In this document: piece by piece, positions 17,407 to 25,015 of the stretch
How the letters are laid out: each line of letters starts with the position of its first letter
Position numbering within the stretch: position 1 is the stretch's first letter
Notes under the pieces: generated by a model
Database searches by the model: none
Seen by the model: the letters and a program-made list of their open reading frames with translations, nothing else
What the model was told of the DNA's origin: nothing
Position numbers and translations under genes: made by a program
NCBI RefSeq assembly: GCF_026586665.1
Contig: NZ_JAODIY010000013.1
Location: 124,001 to 188,000, forward strand
Source of the DNA: Halovenus rubra
GTDB lineage: Archaea > Halobacteriota > Halobacteria > Halobacteriales > Haloarculaceae
DNA length: 64,000 nucleotides
Reading direction: 5' to 3'

Positions 17407-18785
17407 CAGACCAACGCCCTCAAACAGAGACAGCACAGCGTATAATTGTCCTCGACGTGGTTGGGCTCGAAACCAAGCACATCGATGCAGGACTGGCACC
17501 AAATATCGCAGCTTTCCTTGAAGGCCACCCGACAGCTCCGCTTACCCCTCCGTTTCCTGCAGTTACGCTTTCTTCACAAACGACACTTGCGACAGGACAG
17601 TCACCGGCGACACACGGTGATGTTTCTAACGGAGAGTACAACCGGACTGATGACAGCGTTGCATTCTGGGAGCGCGACCGCGCTGACCGAACCCGTCTCT
17701 GGGACGCAGCGAGTAGCGACACAGGCCTGACAACGGGCGCGCTATTCTTCCAGCATCTTATTGGGACAGCCGCTGACGTTGCAGTGACACCATCCCCAAT
17801 CGAGGACGAGAACAATAATCTCCTTGAGATGGACTGTTGGACGAACCCGGACGGGTTCTATGAGACCCTAGAAGAAGAATATGGCCACTTCCCGCTGCAT
17901 AACTACTGGGGACCAACAGCGAACGAGCAAAGCAGCGAGTGGATACTCTCTGCCGCACGCGAGTCGATTACACGACACGACCCGGATTTACTTTGGGTTT
18001 ATCTCCCCCACCTCGACTACGATGCACAGCGCCATGGCCCGGATTCCTCGGAGATGCAAGACGCTGTTGGCGTTATTGACGAACTCGTCGGGGAGTTCCT
18101 TGAGTGGCTTCGCGACAGTCATCGATGGGACGAAACGGCAGTAAACGTCGTCAGCGAGTATGGGTTTCATGCTGTTGACACGCCAGTATTTCCCAACCGT
18201 GCGCTCCGAGAAGCTGGTCTGTTGTCTATTGAAAAGGGACGTGAAGGCGGAGAAGTGGTCGATATTCCTGGCTCAGCTGCGTTCGCTATGGTCGATCACC
18301 AAGTGGCACACGTCTATACCGATGACGACGTGACGGGAAACGCCCGCGACGTGCTTGGGGCTCTCGACGGGGTTGAAACAGTCGTCACTGACACAGCAAA
18401 GGAGTCATACGGGGTTTCCCATCCTAACAGCGGAGATCTAGTCCTCGTTCCAGAGCAAGATGCGTGGTTCCAGTACTACTGGTGGGCCGACGACGCGGAT
18501 GCCCCCTACTACGCGAGAGATATGGACATCCACGAAAAGCCCGGATACGATCCGTGTGCGCTCTTTTTCGGTGACGATGGACTTATCTCTCTCGACGCGA
18601 CGAAGATCAGCGGGTCACACGGGCGCGTCGACGCTCCCGGCTTCTACGGGATCGGTGGGCCTGCGGCGCCTACCGTGGAGTTCGATGAGATAGACGCACA
18701 GACAGTTGCTCCCACGATTGCGGACCTACTCGGTATCACGAGTGACCTCTCGATGACGTTCGAGGGGAACTCTATTCTTGAATAG
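17403..18785 (+). CDS. Alkaline-phosphatase-superfamily phosphodiesterase/pyrophosphatase, EboF-like
   Basis: 460 residues, no signal peptide. Two-metal motifs of the nucleotide pyrophosphatase/phosphodiesterase branch are readable: VLDVVGLE (metal Asp), the nucleophile region PFPAVTLSSQTTLATGQSPA (Thr), WVYLPHLDYDAQRHGPDS (Asp and His), VVSEYGFHAV (where DHG is usual; here SEYG, an apparent change) and ISGSHGRVDAPGF (His). The ATGA overlap with the inositol-phosphate-synthase-like gene shows one operon. EboF proteins of bacterial ebo clusters belong to this superfamily. Likely role: removing phosphate or cleaving a phosphodiester or pyrophosphate from the cluster's intermediate. Confidence 0.84.
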   Translation: MTDQRPQTETAQRIIVLDVVGLETKHIDAGLAPNIAAFLEGHPTAPLTPPFPAVTLSSQTTLATGQSPATHGDVSNGEYNRTDDSVAFWERDRADRTRLWDAASSDTGLTTGALFFQHLIGTAADVAVTPSPIEDENNNLLEMDCWTNPDGFYETLEEEYGHFPLHNYWGPTANEQSSEWILSAARESITRHDPDLLWVYLPHLDYDAQRHGPDSSEMQDAVGVIDELVGEFLEWLRDSHRWDETAVNVVSEYGFHAVDTPVFPNRALREAGLLSIEKGREGGEVVDIPGSAAFAMVDHQVAHVYTDDDVTGNARDVLGALDGVETVVTDTAKESYGVSHPNSGDLVLVPEQDAWFQYYWWADDADAPYYARDMDIHEKPGYDPCALFFGDDGLISLDATKISGSHGRVDAPGFYGIGGPAAPTVEFDEIDAQTVAPTIADLLGITSDLSMTFEGNSILE

Positions 18786-19079
18786 TTGGCCACCTATTCG
18801 GAGTACATGTCCGTTATTTCGGACCGGTAGAACACAGTTACCGGTGTCGCTACGTTCTGAGAAGGGTGACAGACGTTCTCAACAATGCGTGAGTTCGACG
18901 ACGAACTCAAGTTGCGTTCCAGAGTCGGCCGAGAGCCACGTTCCCAGCAAATTAGCTACTGCGATAACAACACCAATCGCCGACACACAAAGAGCGTTGT
19001 ATATAGCAACATACGATATATTAGTGTATTAATCTCGACGCGCTGGTCTTAAACAAGTCCGGCGATAACAGCGGGTAGG
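18786..19079. other. Intergenic spacer before rio2
   Basis: 294 bases without a convincing gene. A minus-strand frame from GTG 18986 to 18879 encodes a 35-residue peptide with one hydrophobic stretch (SAIGVVIAVANLLGTWLSA), open further upstream without a start codon; it could be a tiny membrane peptide. AT-rich DNA at 18995-19035 and CTTAAAC near 19048 probably belong to the rio2 promoter. Confidence 0.4.
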
Positions 19080-19991
19080 ATGGTTCGCAACGTTGCAGAG
19101 GAGATGGCCGAACTCGAGCCTGAGGATTTTTACCTGCTGTCCGGGGTCGAGCACGGGATGCGGTTCTCGGAGTACGTCAACCGGGAGAAGCTGCCGGAAT
19201 TTTCCAGACTGACTGTTGAAGATGTGGACTACCGCCTCGACCGCTGTGAGCGCCGAGAGTTAATTGAGCGCAAAACAATTCAGTACGAGGGATTCCGCCT
19301 CACGTTCGAGGGGTACGACGCCCTCGCGTTGCACACCTTCGCCGAGCGAGAGACCATCGACGGGATGGGATCGTCCCTCGGCGTTGGAAAAGAGAGTGAC
19401 GTGTACGAGGTGGAATCATATCGACCGTTCGCTCTCAAATTCCACCGCGAAGGGTACACTGATTTCCGCGAAGTCAACCGCGAACGAGAGTATACGTCTG
19501 ACCGGGAGCACGTCTCTTGGATGTACACGGCACGCAAAGCAGCCGAGCGAGAACATGAGGCACTCGAAGCATTGTACCCCGCGGTTTCAGTTCCACAACC
19601 AATCGACCACAACAGGCACGCAATCATCATGGAACGGCTCGACGGCGTCGAGCTCGAGCGAACAAAGCTCGAACCCAAGCAAGTCATCCCAGTGCTTGGA
19701 CTGGTCCTCTCGGAGATGGCGACTGCCTACCAAGAGGGGTACGTACACGCGGACATGAGTGAGTACAATCTGTTCATCGATACTGACGGAGTCACGCTGT
19801 TCGACTGGCCACAGGCTGTCCCGACGACTCACGAACACAGCGACGAGTTGCTCGAACGAGATGTCGAAAATATTGTTGGCTACTTCCAACGCAAACATCC
19901 CGGACAAATTGATGATGCCGACACCAGTGCGATTACCGCAGCTATCATCGATGGGATGTTCGACGACGTGACCGACTATCTCGAAAGCTGA
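19080..19991 (+). CDS. rio2: RIO2 atypical serine kinase/ATPase
   Basis: 303 residues. The N-terminal winged helix specific to RIO2 (residues 1-90) is followed by the kinase domain: nucleotide loop LGVGKESDVYEVE, catalytic lysine in FALKFHREG, hinge IIMERLDGVEL, catalytic loop YVHADMSEYNLF and metal-binding LFDWPQAV. RIO2 acts in late maturation of the small ribosomal subunit. A TATA-like TTAAAC lies ~27 bases upstream. It stands alone on the plus strand. Identification is firm from the winged helix plus the STGKESD-like loop. Confidence 0.95.
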   Translation: MVRNVAEEMAELEPEDFYLLSGVEHGMRFSEYVNREKLPEFSRLTVEDVDYRLDRCERRELIERKTIQYEGFRLTFEGYDALALHTFAERETIDGMGSSLGVGKESDVYEVESYRPFALKFHREGYTDFREVNREREYTSDREHVSWMYTARKAAEREHEALEALYPAVSVPQPIDHNRHAIIMERLDGVELERTKLEPKQVIPVLGLVLSEMATAYQEGYVHADMSEYNLFIDTDGVTLFDWPQAVPTTHEHSDELLERDVENIVGYFQRKHPGQIDDADTSAITAAIIDGMFDDVTDYLES

Positions 19992-20304
19992 GGTGTACGG
20001 TTATACTCTGTTGTTCCGCTCCGTTTTAAAAAGCCCATACCCTGTACAGGTGTTTTCTGAGTAGTGACCAGTAGAGCGACGTACCCATGATATATCATAT
20101 ATTGCTATATCAAATGAGAGTTCGTGGCCAATGCTCGTAGTAAACGAGTGGCTTAATTCAGAACCGACGTGCCCATGGGCATTGAAAAGTACTTGGGCAG
20201 TGATTCGCTCTGGGGGTGCCTGTAGAAAAGTAACCGACGAACAATCAGTTTCTTCAGAGAAAGAAGATAATCAAACAGGGACCAAGACGTACCGTAGGAG
20301 ACAC
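19992..20304. other. Gene-free spacer with AT palindromes
   Basis: 313 bases between two convergent genes. Around 20088-20115 there is a very AT-rich patch with the perfect palindrome TGATATATCA followed by TATATTGCTATATCA. Otherwise I see no coding pattern, RNA fold or repeat. It may hold terminators for both flanking genes. Confidence 0.45.
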
Positions 20305-21552
20305 TCACTCAACAAAGACAACTCCTTTTTGATTTTGGGACTGGTGGGGAGTGCAGCAGTACTTGTATACACCCGGATTTTCGAAGGTATAGCTCCATGT
20401 CTTCCCATCTCCGACGAGGACACCGCTGTCGAATGCCTCATCGACGTGCGTAACCGAGTGTGGGACCTCCCCGCCAACCCATTCCCACTCGACTGTTGTC
20501 CCTGCCTCGATGCGAACTGCCGGTGGCTCGAAGACAAACGTTCCGTCGACGCCAATTTCAGTTGCATCGCCTGTAAGTACGGGCTCTCCGTCTAGCGAAA
20601 CGATATCGTCGTCGTAGTTCGGGATATCCGAGAGGAAAGCCTCGACTCCGGTGTCCGTCTCCCGCTGTGTCGACTCACTGCCATCGAGGGGACCTGTCAC
20701 GACGACGCTGACGCCGGGAAAGCCGACGAGAAATCCTTCAGCGATATCGGCTGCCTCCGCCGTTGTCCAGAAACTGACCACAGCAGTCCACTCGTTGCGC
20801 TGTGTGACGGTCGTTTTGACGTGGGAGTCATACCGCTCAACATCACCCCGGAACCCCTCAGCCTCAGCTTCTATCTCGTCGACAGGAGAGTCAGAGTAAA
20901 CAATAACACCGTACTGTTTGGGCTTGTAGTCTTCACCCGCGGTGAAACCCAATGTATCGAGATGTTCTGTGATAGTTGCTGTTGGGATACCGCTGTTATC
21001 ATCGTCAGTGTCTCCATCAGTGAGTGGGCCAGCAACCATATCGAATACACCATCGACCTCCGCGAAATAGCCTTTTGCAGTGTTTGCTGTGTCTTTGGCA
21101 CTCCAGACAGTCGCAATTGCTGCTAACTCCTCGTGTTCTTTTACCACAGTCATCTTGTGGGAGTCGTATCCAGAAAAGTTACCTCGCAAGTCGTCAATTT
21201 CTGTCTTGACTGTGCTGTACTCGCTTGTAGAGTAGAGAATAACGCCGTACTGGCCCGACTCGTAGTCGGCCCCGGCCTCGAATCCGAGTGCATTGAACTG
21301 CTCGATAATCGACTCCTCAGGAATTTTAGGCGTTTCTTTCGCAGGTGTTTCAGTGGAGTCATCGCTTTTTTCGGTCTGTTTGGGCGTCTCAGTTGCGGTT
21401 GCCGTCTGTGTTGGCTCAACCGTCTCCTGGTCACCCTCATCAGAATTACTGAGACAACCAGCTATCGCGGCCATCGCAATGGTGCCACTGGCAAGGAATG
21501 TACGTCGTGTGCTATTGGTACTTCGAGACACGCCTCTCTCATCACCATCCAT
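20305..21552 (-). CDS. Tat-exported blue-copper (halocyanin-like) lipoprotein with duplicated domain and Gln at the axial position
   Basis: 415 residues. The leader has a twin-arginine motif (TRRTFLASG) and lipobox (AIAGC), so it is a lipid-anchored exported protein. A Thr/Glu-rich linker leads to two tandem ~95-residue repeats (QYGVILYS...AGPL and QYGVIVYS...TGPL), then a type I copper domain (VEWEWVGGEVPHSVTHVDEAF ... YKYCCTPHQSQNQKG; quoted in parts). Cu ligands His, Cys and His are present, but the residue 5 after the second His, normally Met (PHKALGMKG in the halocyanin at 34660), is Gln, as in stellacyanins. The promoter carries a DtxR-type palindrome shared with the divergent haem monooxygenase, suggesting iron control. 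Confidence 0.88.
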   Translation of the reverse strand: MDGDERGVSRSTNSTRRTFLASGTIAMAAIAGCLSNSDEGDQETVEPTQTATATETPKQTEKSDDSTETPAKETPKIPEESIIEQFNALGFEAGADYESGQYGVILYSTSEYSTVKTEIDDLRGNFSGYDSHKMTVVKEHEELAAIATVWSAKDTANTAKGYFAEVDGVFDMVAGPLTDGDTDDDNSGIPTATITEHLDTLGFTAGEDYKPKQYGVIVYSDSPVDEIEAEAEGFRGDVERYDSHVKTTVTQRNEWTAVVSFWTTAEAADIAEGFLVGFPGVSVVVTGPLDGSESTQRETDTGVEAFLSDIPNYDDDIVSLDGEPVLTGDATEIGVDGTFVFEPPAVRIEAGTTVEWEWVGGEVPHSVTHVDEAFDSGVLVGDGKTWSYTFENPGVYKYCCTPHQSQNQKGVVFVE

Positions 21553-21554
21553 AT

Positions 21555-21568
21555 TTAGGTATGCCTAA
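21555..21568. promoter_or_regulatory. DtxR/IdeR-type operator (TTAGG-N4-CCTAA)
   Basis: TTAGGTATGCCTAA is a near-perfect palindrome just upstream of the copper protein start; a TTAGG half-site recurs at 21596-21600. The pattern matches the site recognised by DtxR-family metal regulators (SirR/Idr type in haloarchaea). It lies between two divergent genes, one a haem-degrading monooxygenase homologue, so metal-dependent repression is likely. Confidence 0.7.
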
Positions 21569-21647
21569 AAATCAAACCCTGTTAAGAATTTTGTTTTAGG
21601 CCCGCCAAAAAATATAACCACAGGTAGCGTGTTATCCCAAACGCGGC

Positions 21648-21974
21648 ATGATTGTAGTTGCTAACAGATTCGATGTCGACGACGAGCACAGTGCTGCGTT
21701 TGTCGAACAGTTCAAAGAGACCAGTGATCATCTTACCGAGCATGAAGGGTTTCGTGGATTCAAGGTTCTGACACCGGAGAAAGCTGATACGCATGTCTCA
21801 CTGACGTTCTGGCGGTCGCGCGACGATTTTGACGCATGGGTAAACAGTGAAGACTTCGCGGAGGCACATGAAGGCGACAGCCTCTCTGACATGATGAACG
21901 CTCATCCGGAACTCGAAATCCACGAAGTAGCGTTCGAACGAGAGTCGACTGAAGTGATACCAACAGCAGAGTAA
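21648..21974 (+). CDS. IsdG/HmoA-like haem-degrading monooxygenase (ABM fold)
   Basis: 108 residues with the dimeric ferredoxin-like ABM fold. The catalytic triad of IsdG-type enzymes can be placed: N6 (MIVVANRF), W64 (DDFDAWVNS) and H74 (FAEAHEGD); the W-H spacing of 10 equals that in IsdG. The FKVLTPEKAD and VSLTFWRSRDDF segments are typical. It would cleave haem and release iron in the cytoplasm. AAAAATATAA lies ~35 bases upstream, and the DtxR-type operator sits just beyond. Distinguishing it from other ABM monooxygenases rests on the triad and the operator. Confidence 0.82.
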   Translation: MIVVANRFDVDDEHSAAFVEQFKETSDHLTEHEGFRGFKVLTPEKADTHVSLTFWRSRDDFDAWVNSEDFAEAHEGDSLSDMMNAHPELEIHEVAFERESTEVIPTAE

Positions 21975-22106
21975 GCCAACTGTAGACCGGGTAAACTCAT
22001 ACCACGTACGCGGCATATTCGCCGCTACACCCACGTGTGGCTCCCATCGGTATGATTGTCCCGGCTTTTTGATGGTAGAATAGAGACTGTGCCGTAACAG
22101 CTTTCG

Positions 22107-23330
22107 TTAATCGTCGGTTTCTACAACCGGAGTTTCCCAGAGAAAAATTACTATTGAGCCAGCGACAAGTGCAACACCAGAGACGGCCAAGGCAAACAGC
22201 GGGGAGACATAATCTGAGATGACGCCGCTGCCGAGTTGAAACGGGATAACAGCAAGTCCGCTGACCATTGCCATCGCGCTCAACACCGTTGCACGACCCA
22301 GCGAGCCAATCCGAGCGTTAACGTACTGACCGGCAAACGACCGAGTGACATCTGACAGTCCGCGAGCGACAAGGAATGTCGGGAGAGCTAAGAGCGGGAC
22401 AAAGTACATCCCAACAAGTGCCCCGCCCAAAACGAACGGCAAGACAAGAAACCACGTCTGGATACCCAGATGCGTCTTGATAGCGCCAGTAAAGTAACTC
22501 ATCACGGAGCCAACAAGGCTGTACGCCGCATAGAACCACCCGAGCAGAGACTCAATACGGTCGGGCGAAATGCCGGCATCGACAACAACTGTCTCAAAAA
22601 TTGGCTGGAGAAACACAAAGACCAGATACGCAACAGCAGCGTACAGGACATAGTAGTACAGAATAAATGCGCGTATATTTCGTTGTGACAGTGCATCTCG
22701 AACGATAACAACAGTCTTCTCGAAGCGTAGCTGCTCGGTATCACTTTCTTTGTACGTCGCTGGTTCGTCCATCGTCCCCAACACAAGCGCTCCAATTCCT
22801 GTGACAACAGCGGCGACAAACCATGGGTACGAGAGATTAAGACTTCCAAGATATCCGCCAGTAATTGCAGCACCAGCACCGACAGCAAGCGATGCGGCCT
22901 CTCCTCGGCCACGGACACTGGCGAACTCGTCTTCGGAGAGATCATCGGTTAACGTATCGTACAGCCAAGCATCCTCGCTCCCTGATCGGAAATTATAGCC
23001 CGCAGACCAGCAGATATAGAGTACTGCTAACATCGGAAAAGACTCCGCGAGACCGATCCCAAACAGTGTGAGAGAAATCAAGACTGTCCCAATGAGGAGA
23101 CTGTTCCGACGGCCGATACGGTCCCCAATATAGCCCGTCGGTATTTCTCCAACCAGCGTCGTCACGTTGTAGAGCACTTCGAGGACAGCAATCTGTGTGA
23201 ATGTTAGGCCTTGTGCCAGAAAGAAGAGATACATTATTGGCCGGTAAAACTCGACAGCCTTCGTCGATTTATAGAGATAGTACCGGAGAACCGGGCTAGG
23301 CGCTGACTGGAGCCAGCGAGAGACAGCCAT
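22107..23330 (-). CDS. Major facilitator superfamily transporter
   Basis: 407 residues with 11-12 hydrophobic segments. The loop 2-3 MFS signature GEIPTGYIGDRIGRRNSLLIG is present (quoted as GEIPTGYIGDRIGRR), as in drug/metabolite exporters. ATG 23330 is used rather than 23339 because a GTTAAG box on the minus strand lies ~27 bases before it. The gene is divergent from nikR across ~100 bases, so a link to nickel is possible but unsupported by any metal-binding motif in the protein. Substrate unknown. Confidence 0.85.
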   Translation of the reverse strand: MAVSRWLQSAPSPVLRYYLYKSTKAVEFYRPIMYLFFLAQGLTFTQIAVLEVLYNVTTLVGEIPTGYIGDRIGRRNSLLIGTVLISLTLFGIGLAESFPMLAVLYICWSAGYNFRSGSEDAWLYDTLTDDLSEDEFASVRGRGEAASLAVGAGAAITGGYLGSLNLSYPWFVAAVVTGIGALVLGTMDEPATYKESDTEQLRFEKTVVIVRDALSQRNIRAFILYYYVLYAAVAYLVFVFLQPIFETVVVDAGISPDRIESLLGWFYAAYSLVGSVMSYFTGAIKTHLGIQTWFLVLPFVLGGALVGMYFVPLLALPTFLVARGLSDVTRSFAGQYVNARIGSLGRATVLSAMAMVSGLAVIPFQLGSGVISDYVSPLFALAVSGVALVAGSIVIFLWETPVVETDD

Positions 23331-23431
23331 CACCTCCAACTCGCAGACGACCCCTTAACTGCGTTCTCTTATTTCGGGTGCGCGATATCGTAATAACGGA
23401 GTCCTAAGTTCCCCGCCATCCAAGAGGACGT

Positions 23432-23824
23432 ATGCGAACAAGCCTCAACGTCCCCCAAGAAGTACTCGACTCGTTCGACGAGACCTGGAACGAGGAAGGG
23501 CTCGAATCGCGGTCCCGAGCCGTCCGTGAAGCAATGCAAGAGTACATCGAGCGCCACAACCGACTAGAGGAAATCGAGGGCGAAACCGTCGCAGCGGTTG
23601 CCTTCGATTACGAGCATACGCTTGTTATTGAGGAGCTACATACGGTCCAACATACCTTTGAGGACGTAATCGGGACGACACAGCACATGCATCACGGAGA
23701 CTGGTGTCTGGAGACAGTCTTCTGTACAGGACCCGCAAAACGGATTCGAGAACTGGTGTACCAGCTGCGGGATTTCGACGCTGTCGGGCGGGTAAACGTG
23801 ATGTTCCTCTTGCCCGTCTCGTGA
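23432..23824 (+). CDS. nikR: NikR-like nickel-responsive regulator (ribbon-helix-helix plus ACT)
   Basis: 130 residues. The N-terminal ribbon-helix-helix (MRTSLNVPQEVLDSF, SRSRAVREAMQEYIE) is followed by an ACT-like C-terminal domain. Putative nickel ligands are H74, H85, H87 and C92 (TVQHTF, TQHMHHGDWCLE). The H-x-H to Cys spacing is one residue shorter than in the E. coli protein as I recall. It would repress nickel uptake genes when nickel binds. No nickel transporter is adjacent; an MFS gene is divergent. Metal specificity could differ. Confidence 0.85.
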   Translation: MRTSLNVPQEVLDSFDETWNEEGLESRSRAVREAMQEYIERHNRLEEIEGETVAAVAFDYEHTLVIEELHTVQHTFEDVIGTTQHMHHGDWCLETVFCTGPAKRIRELVYQLRDFDAVGRVNVMFLLPVS

Positions 23825-23915
23825 TCAACAATCCGACAGTGTGGTATCACGTTTTAACACAAGCGACTATCAAGACTGCCGGAGAGACTTTACACCAGCC
23901 CCACGTTAACTGGAT

Positions 23916-24470
23916 ATGGGATTTCACACGTTTGATGCGGACAGTGCCGACCGCCTCGAAGACACAGACCGATATCAGTGGTGTTCACGCGAAGAGCTAC
24001 TCACGCTCGTCGCTCCACACGAGGCAACAACAGTCGCCGACCTCGGCAGCGGAACGGGATTCTATACTGATATTGTCGCTCCTCACGTAGAACTGGTCTA
24101 CGCAGTCGATGTCCAGTCTGAGATGCACGAGTATTACGAACAGAAGGGGCGGCCAGCAAACGTAAAGCCGGTAAACGCCTCCATCGAAGACCTTCCACTG
24201 GAAGACGAGACACTAGATGCAGCGTTTTCGACGATGACCTACCACGAATTCTCCGGTACCGAGAGTATGGCTGAACTCGCTCGTGTACTTAAGCCGGGCG
24301 GGCAGCTCGTAACTGTTGATTGGAGTGTGAATGGTCCGGGTGAAGCTGGTCCACCGAGTGGCGAACGCCACAGCCTCAGTCACGCTGTCTCTGCACTCAC
24401 TGAAGCAGGGTTCAGCGTTGACCATGCTGTGAGCCGGAGCGAGACGTTTGTCTGCCGAGGGCGAAAGTAA
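23916..24470 (+). CDS. Class I SAM-dependent methyltransferase
   Basis: 184 residues. Motif I VADLGSGTGFYTDIVAP binds SAM; the acidic residue in YAVDVQSEM, the IEDLPLEDETLDAAFSTMTY segment and RVLKPGGQLVTVDW complete the UbiE/COQ5-like core. A C-terminal GERHSLSHAVSALTEAGF helix is typical of small methyltransferases. It is convergent with nuoI. The substrate is not predictable; small-molecule or arsenite methylation are alternatives, but no conserved Cys set for arsenite is seen. Confidence 0.85.
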   Translation: MGFHTFDADSADRLEDTDRYQWCSREELLTLVAPHEATTVADLGSGTGFYTDIVAPHVELVYAVDVQSEMHEYYEQKGRPANVKPVNASIEDLPLEDETLDAAFSTMTYHEFSGTESMAELARVLKPGGQLVTVDWSVNGPGEAGPPSGERHSLSHAVSALTEAGFSVDHAVSRSETFVCRGRK

Positions 24471-24513
24471 CTGTCAGCTAACAACGACGAAAACAGGAGT
24501 GACCAGACGCGAA

Positions 24514-24975
24514 TTACTGATAGTCGACTTCGCCGTCGCCTTCACCAACCCATGCACTCCGGTCTGGTTCACGTGATTCCAATGGGTCAATATCCTTGTA
24601 CCACGGAACGTTCTTGAGTTGTTCTTTGTTGTAGGCGAGTTCGTCTTTGGTGTCGCCGACAAACTCGAAGTTCTGGGTCAAGAGAATAGCGTCAACCGGG
24701 CAGACTTCCTCACACAGCCGGCAGTAAATACACTGCCCGATATGGAGGTTGTACTGTTCGCCGTTGCGCTTGTCATCCATCACAATCTGTATCGTGTCGT
24801 TTGGACACACATTTTCGCACTGACGACACCAGATACAACGTTCTTGACTGAACTTGTGAACGCCACGGAACCGGGGAGAAACCTCTGGCTCCTCTTCTGG
24901 GTACTTCACAGTGAATGTTTCGCCGTCAAGCGCGTGTTTCATCGTCGTTGCCATGCCTTTGAGGATTCCTAGCAT
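24514..24975 (-). CDS. nuoI: NADH dehydrogenase-like complex subunit I (2x[4Fe-4S])
   Basis: 153 residues. Two CxxCxxCxxxCP clusters (RCIWCRQCENVCPNDT and CIYCRLCEEVCPVDAI) bind the N6a/N6b iron-sulphur centres that carry electrons toward quinone in the complex I peripheral arm. It is the last nuo gene here: the next gene downstream is a methyltransferase on the opposite strand, so the usual nuoJ-N genes do not follow. 40 bases separate it from nuoH. Confidence 0.95.
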   Translation of the reverse strand: MLGILKGMATTMKHALDGETFTVKYPEEEPEVSPRFRGVHKFSQERCIWCRQCENVCPNDTIQIVMDDKRNGEQYNLHIGQCIYCRLCEEVCPVDAILLTQNFEFVGDTKDELAYNKEQLKNVPWYKDIDPLESREPDRSAWVGEGDGEVDYQ

Positions 24976-25015
24976 CGTGTCTCACCTCGATTGTTGCTTG
25001 TGGTTGTGGTACGAT

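Noticed and set aside
20131-20595. 154-codon plus-strand frame in the spacer and over the copper protein
   Set aside because: It overlaps the certain minus-strand gene and has no haloarchaeal composition.
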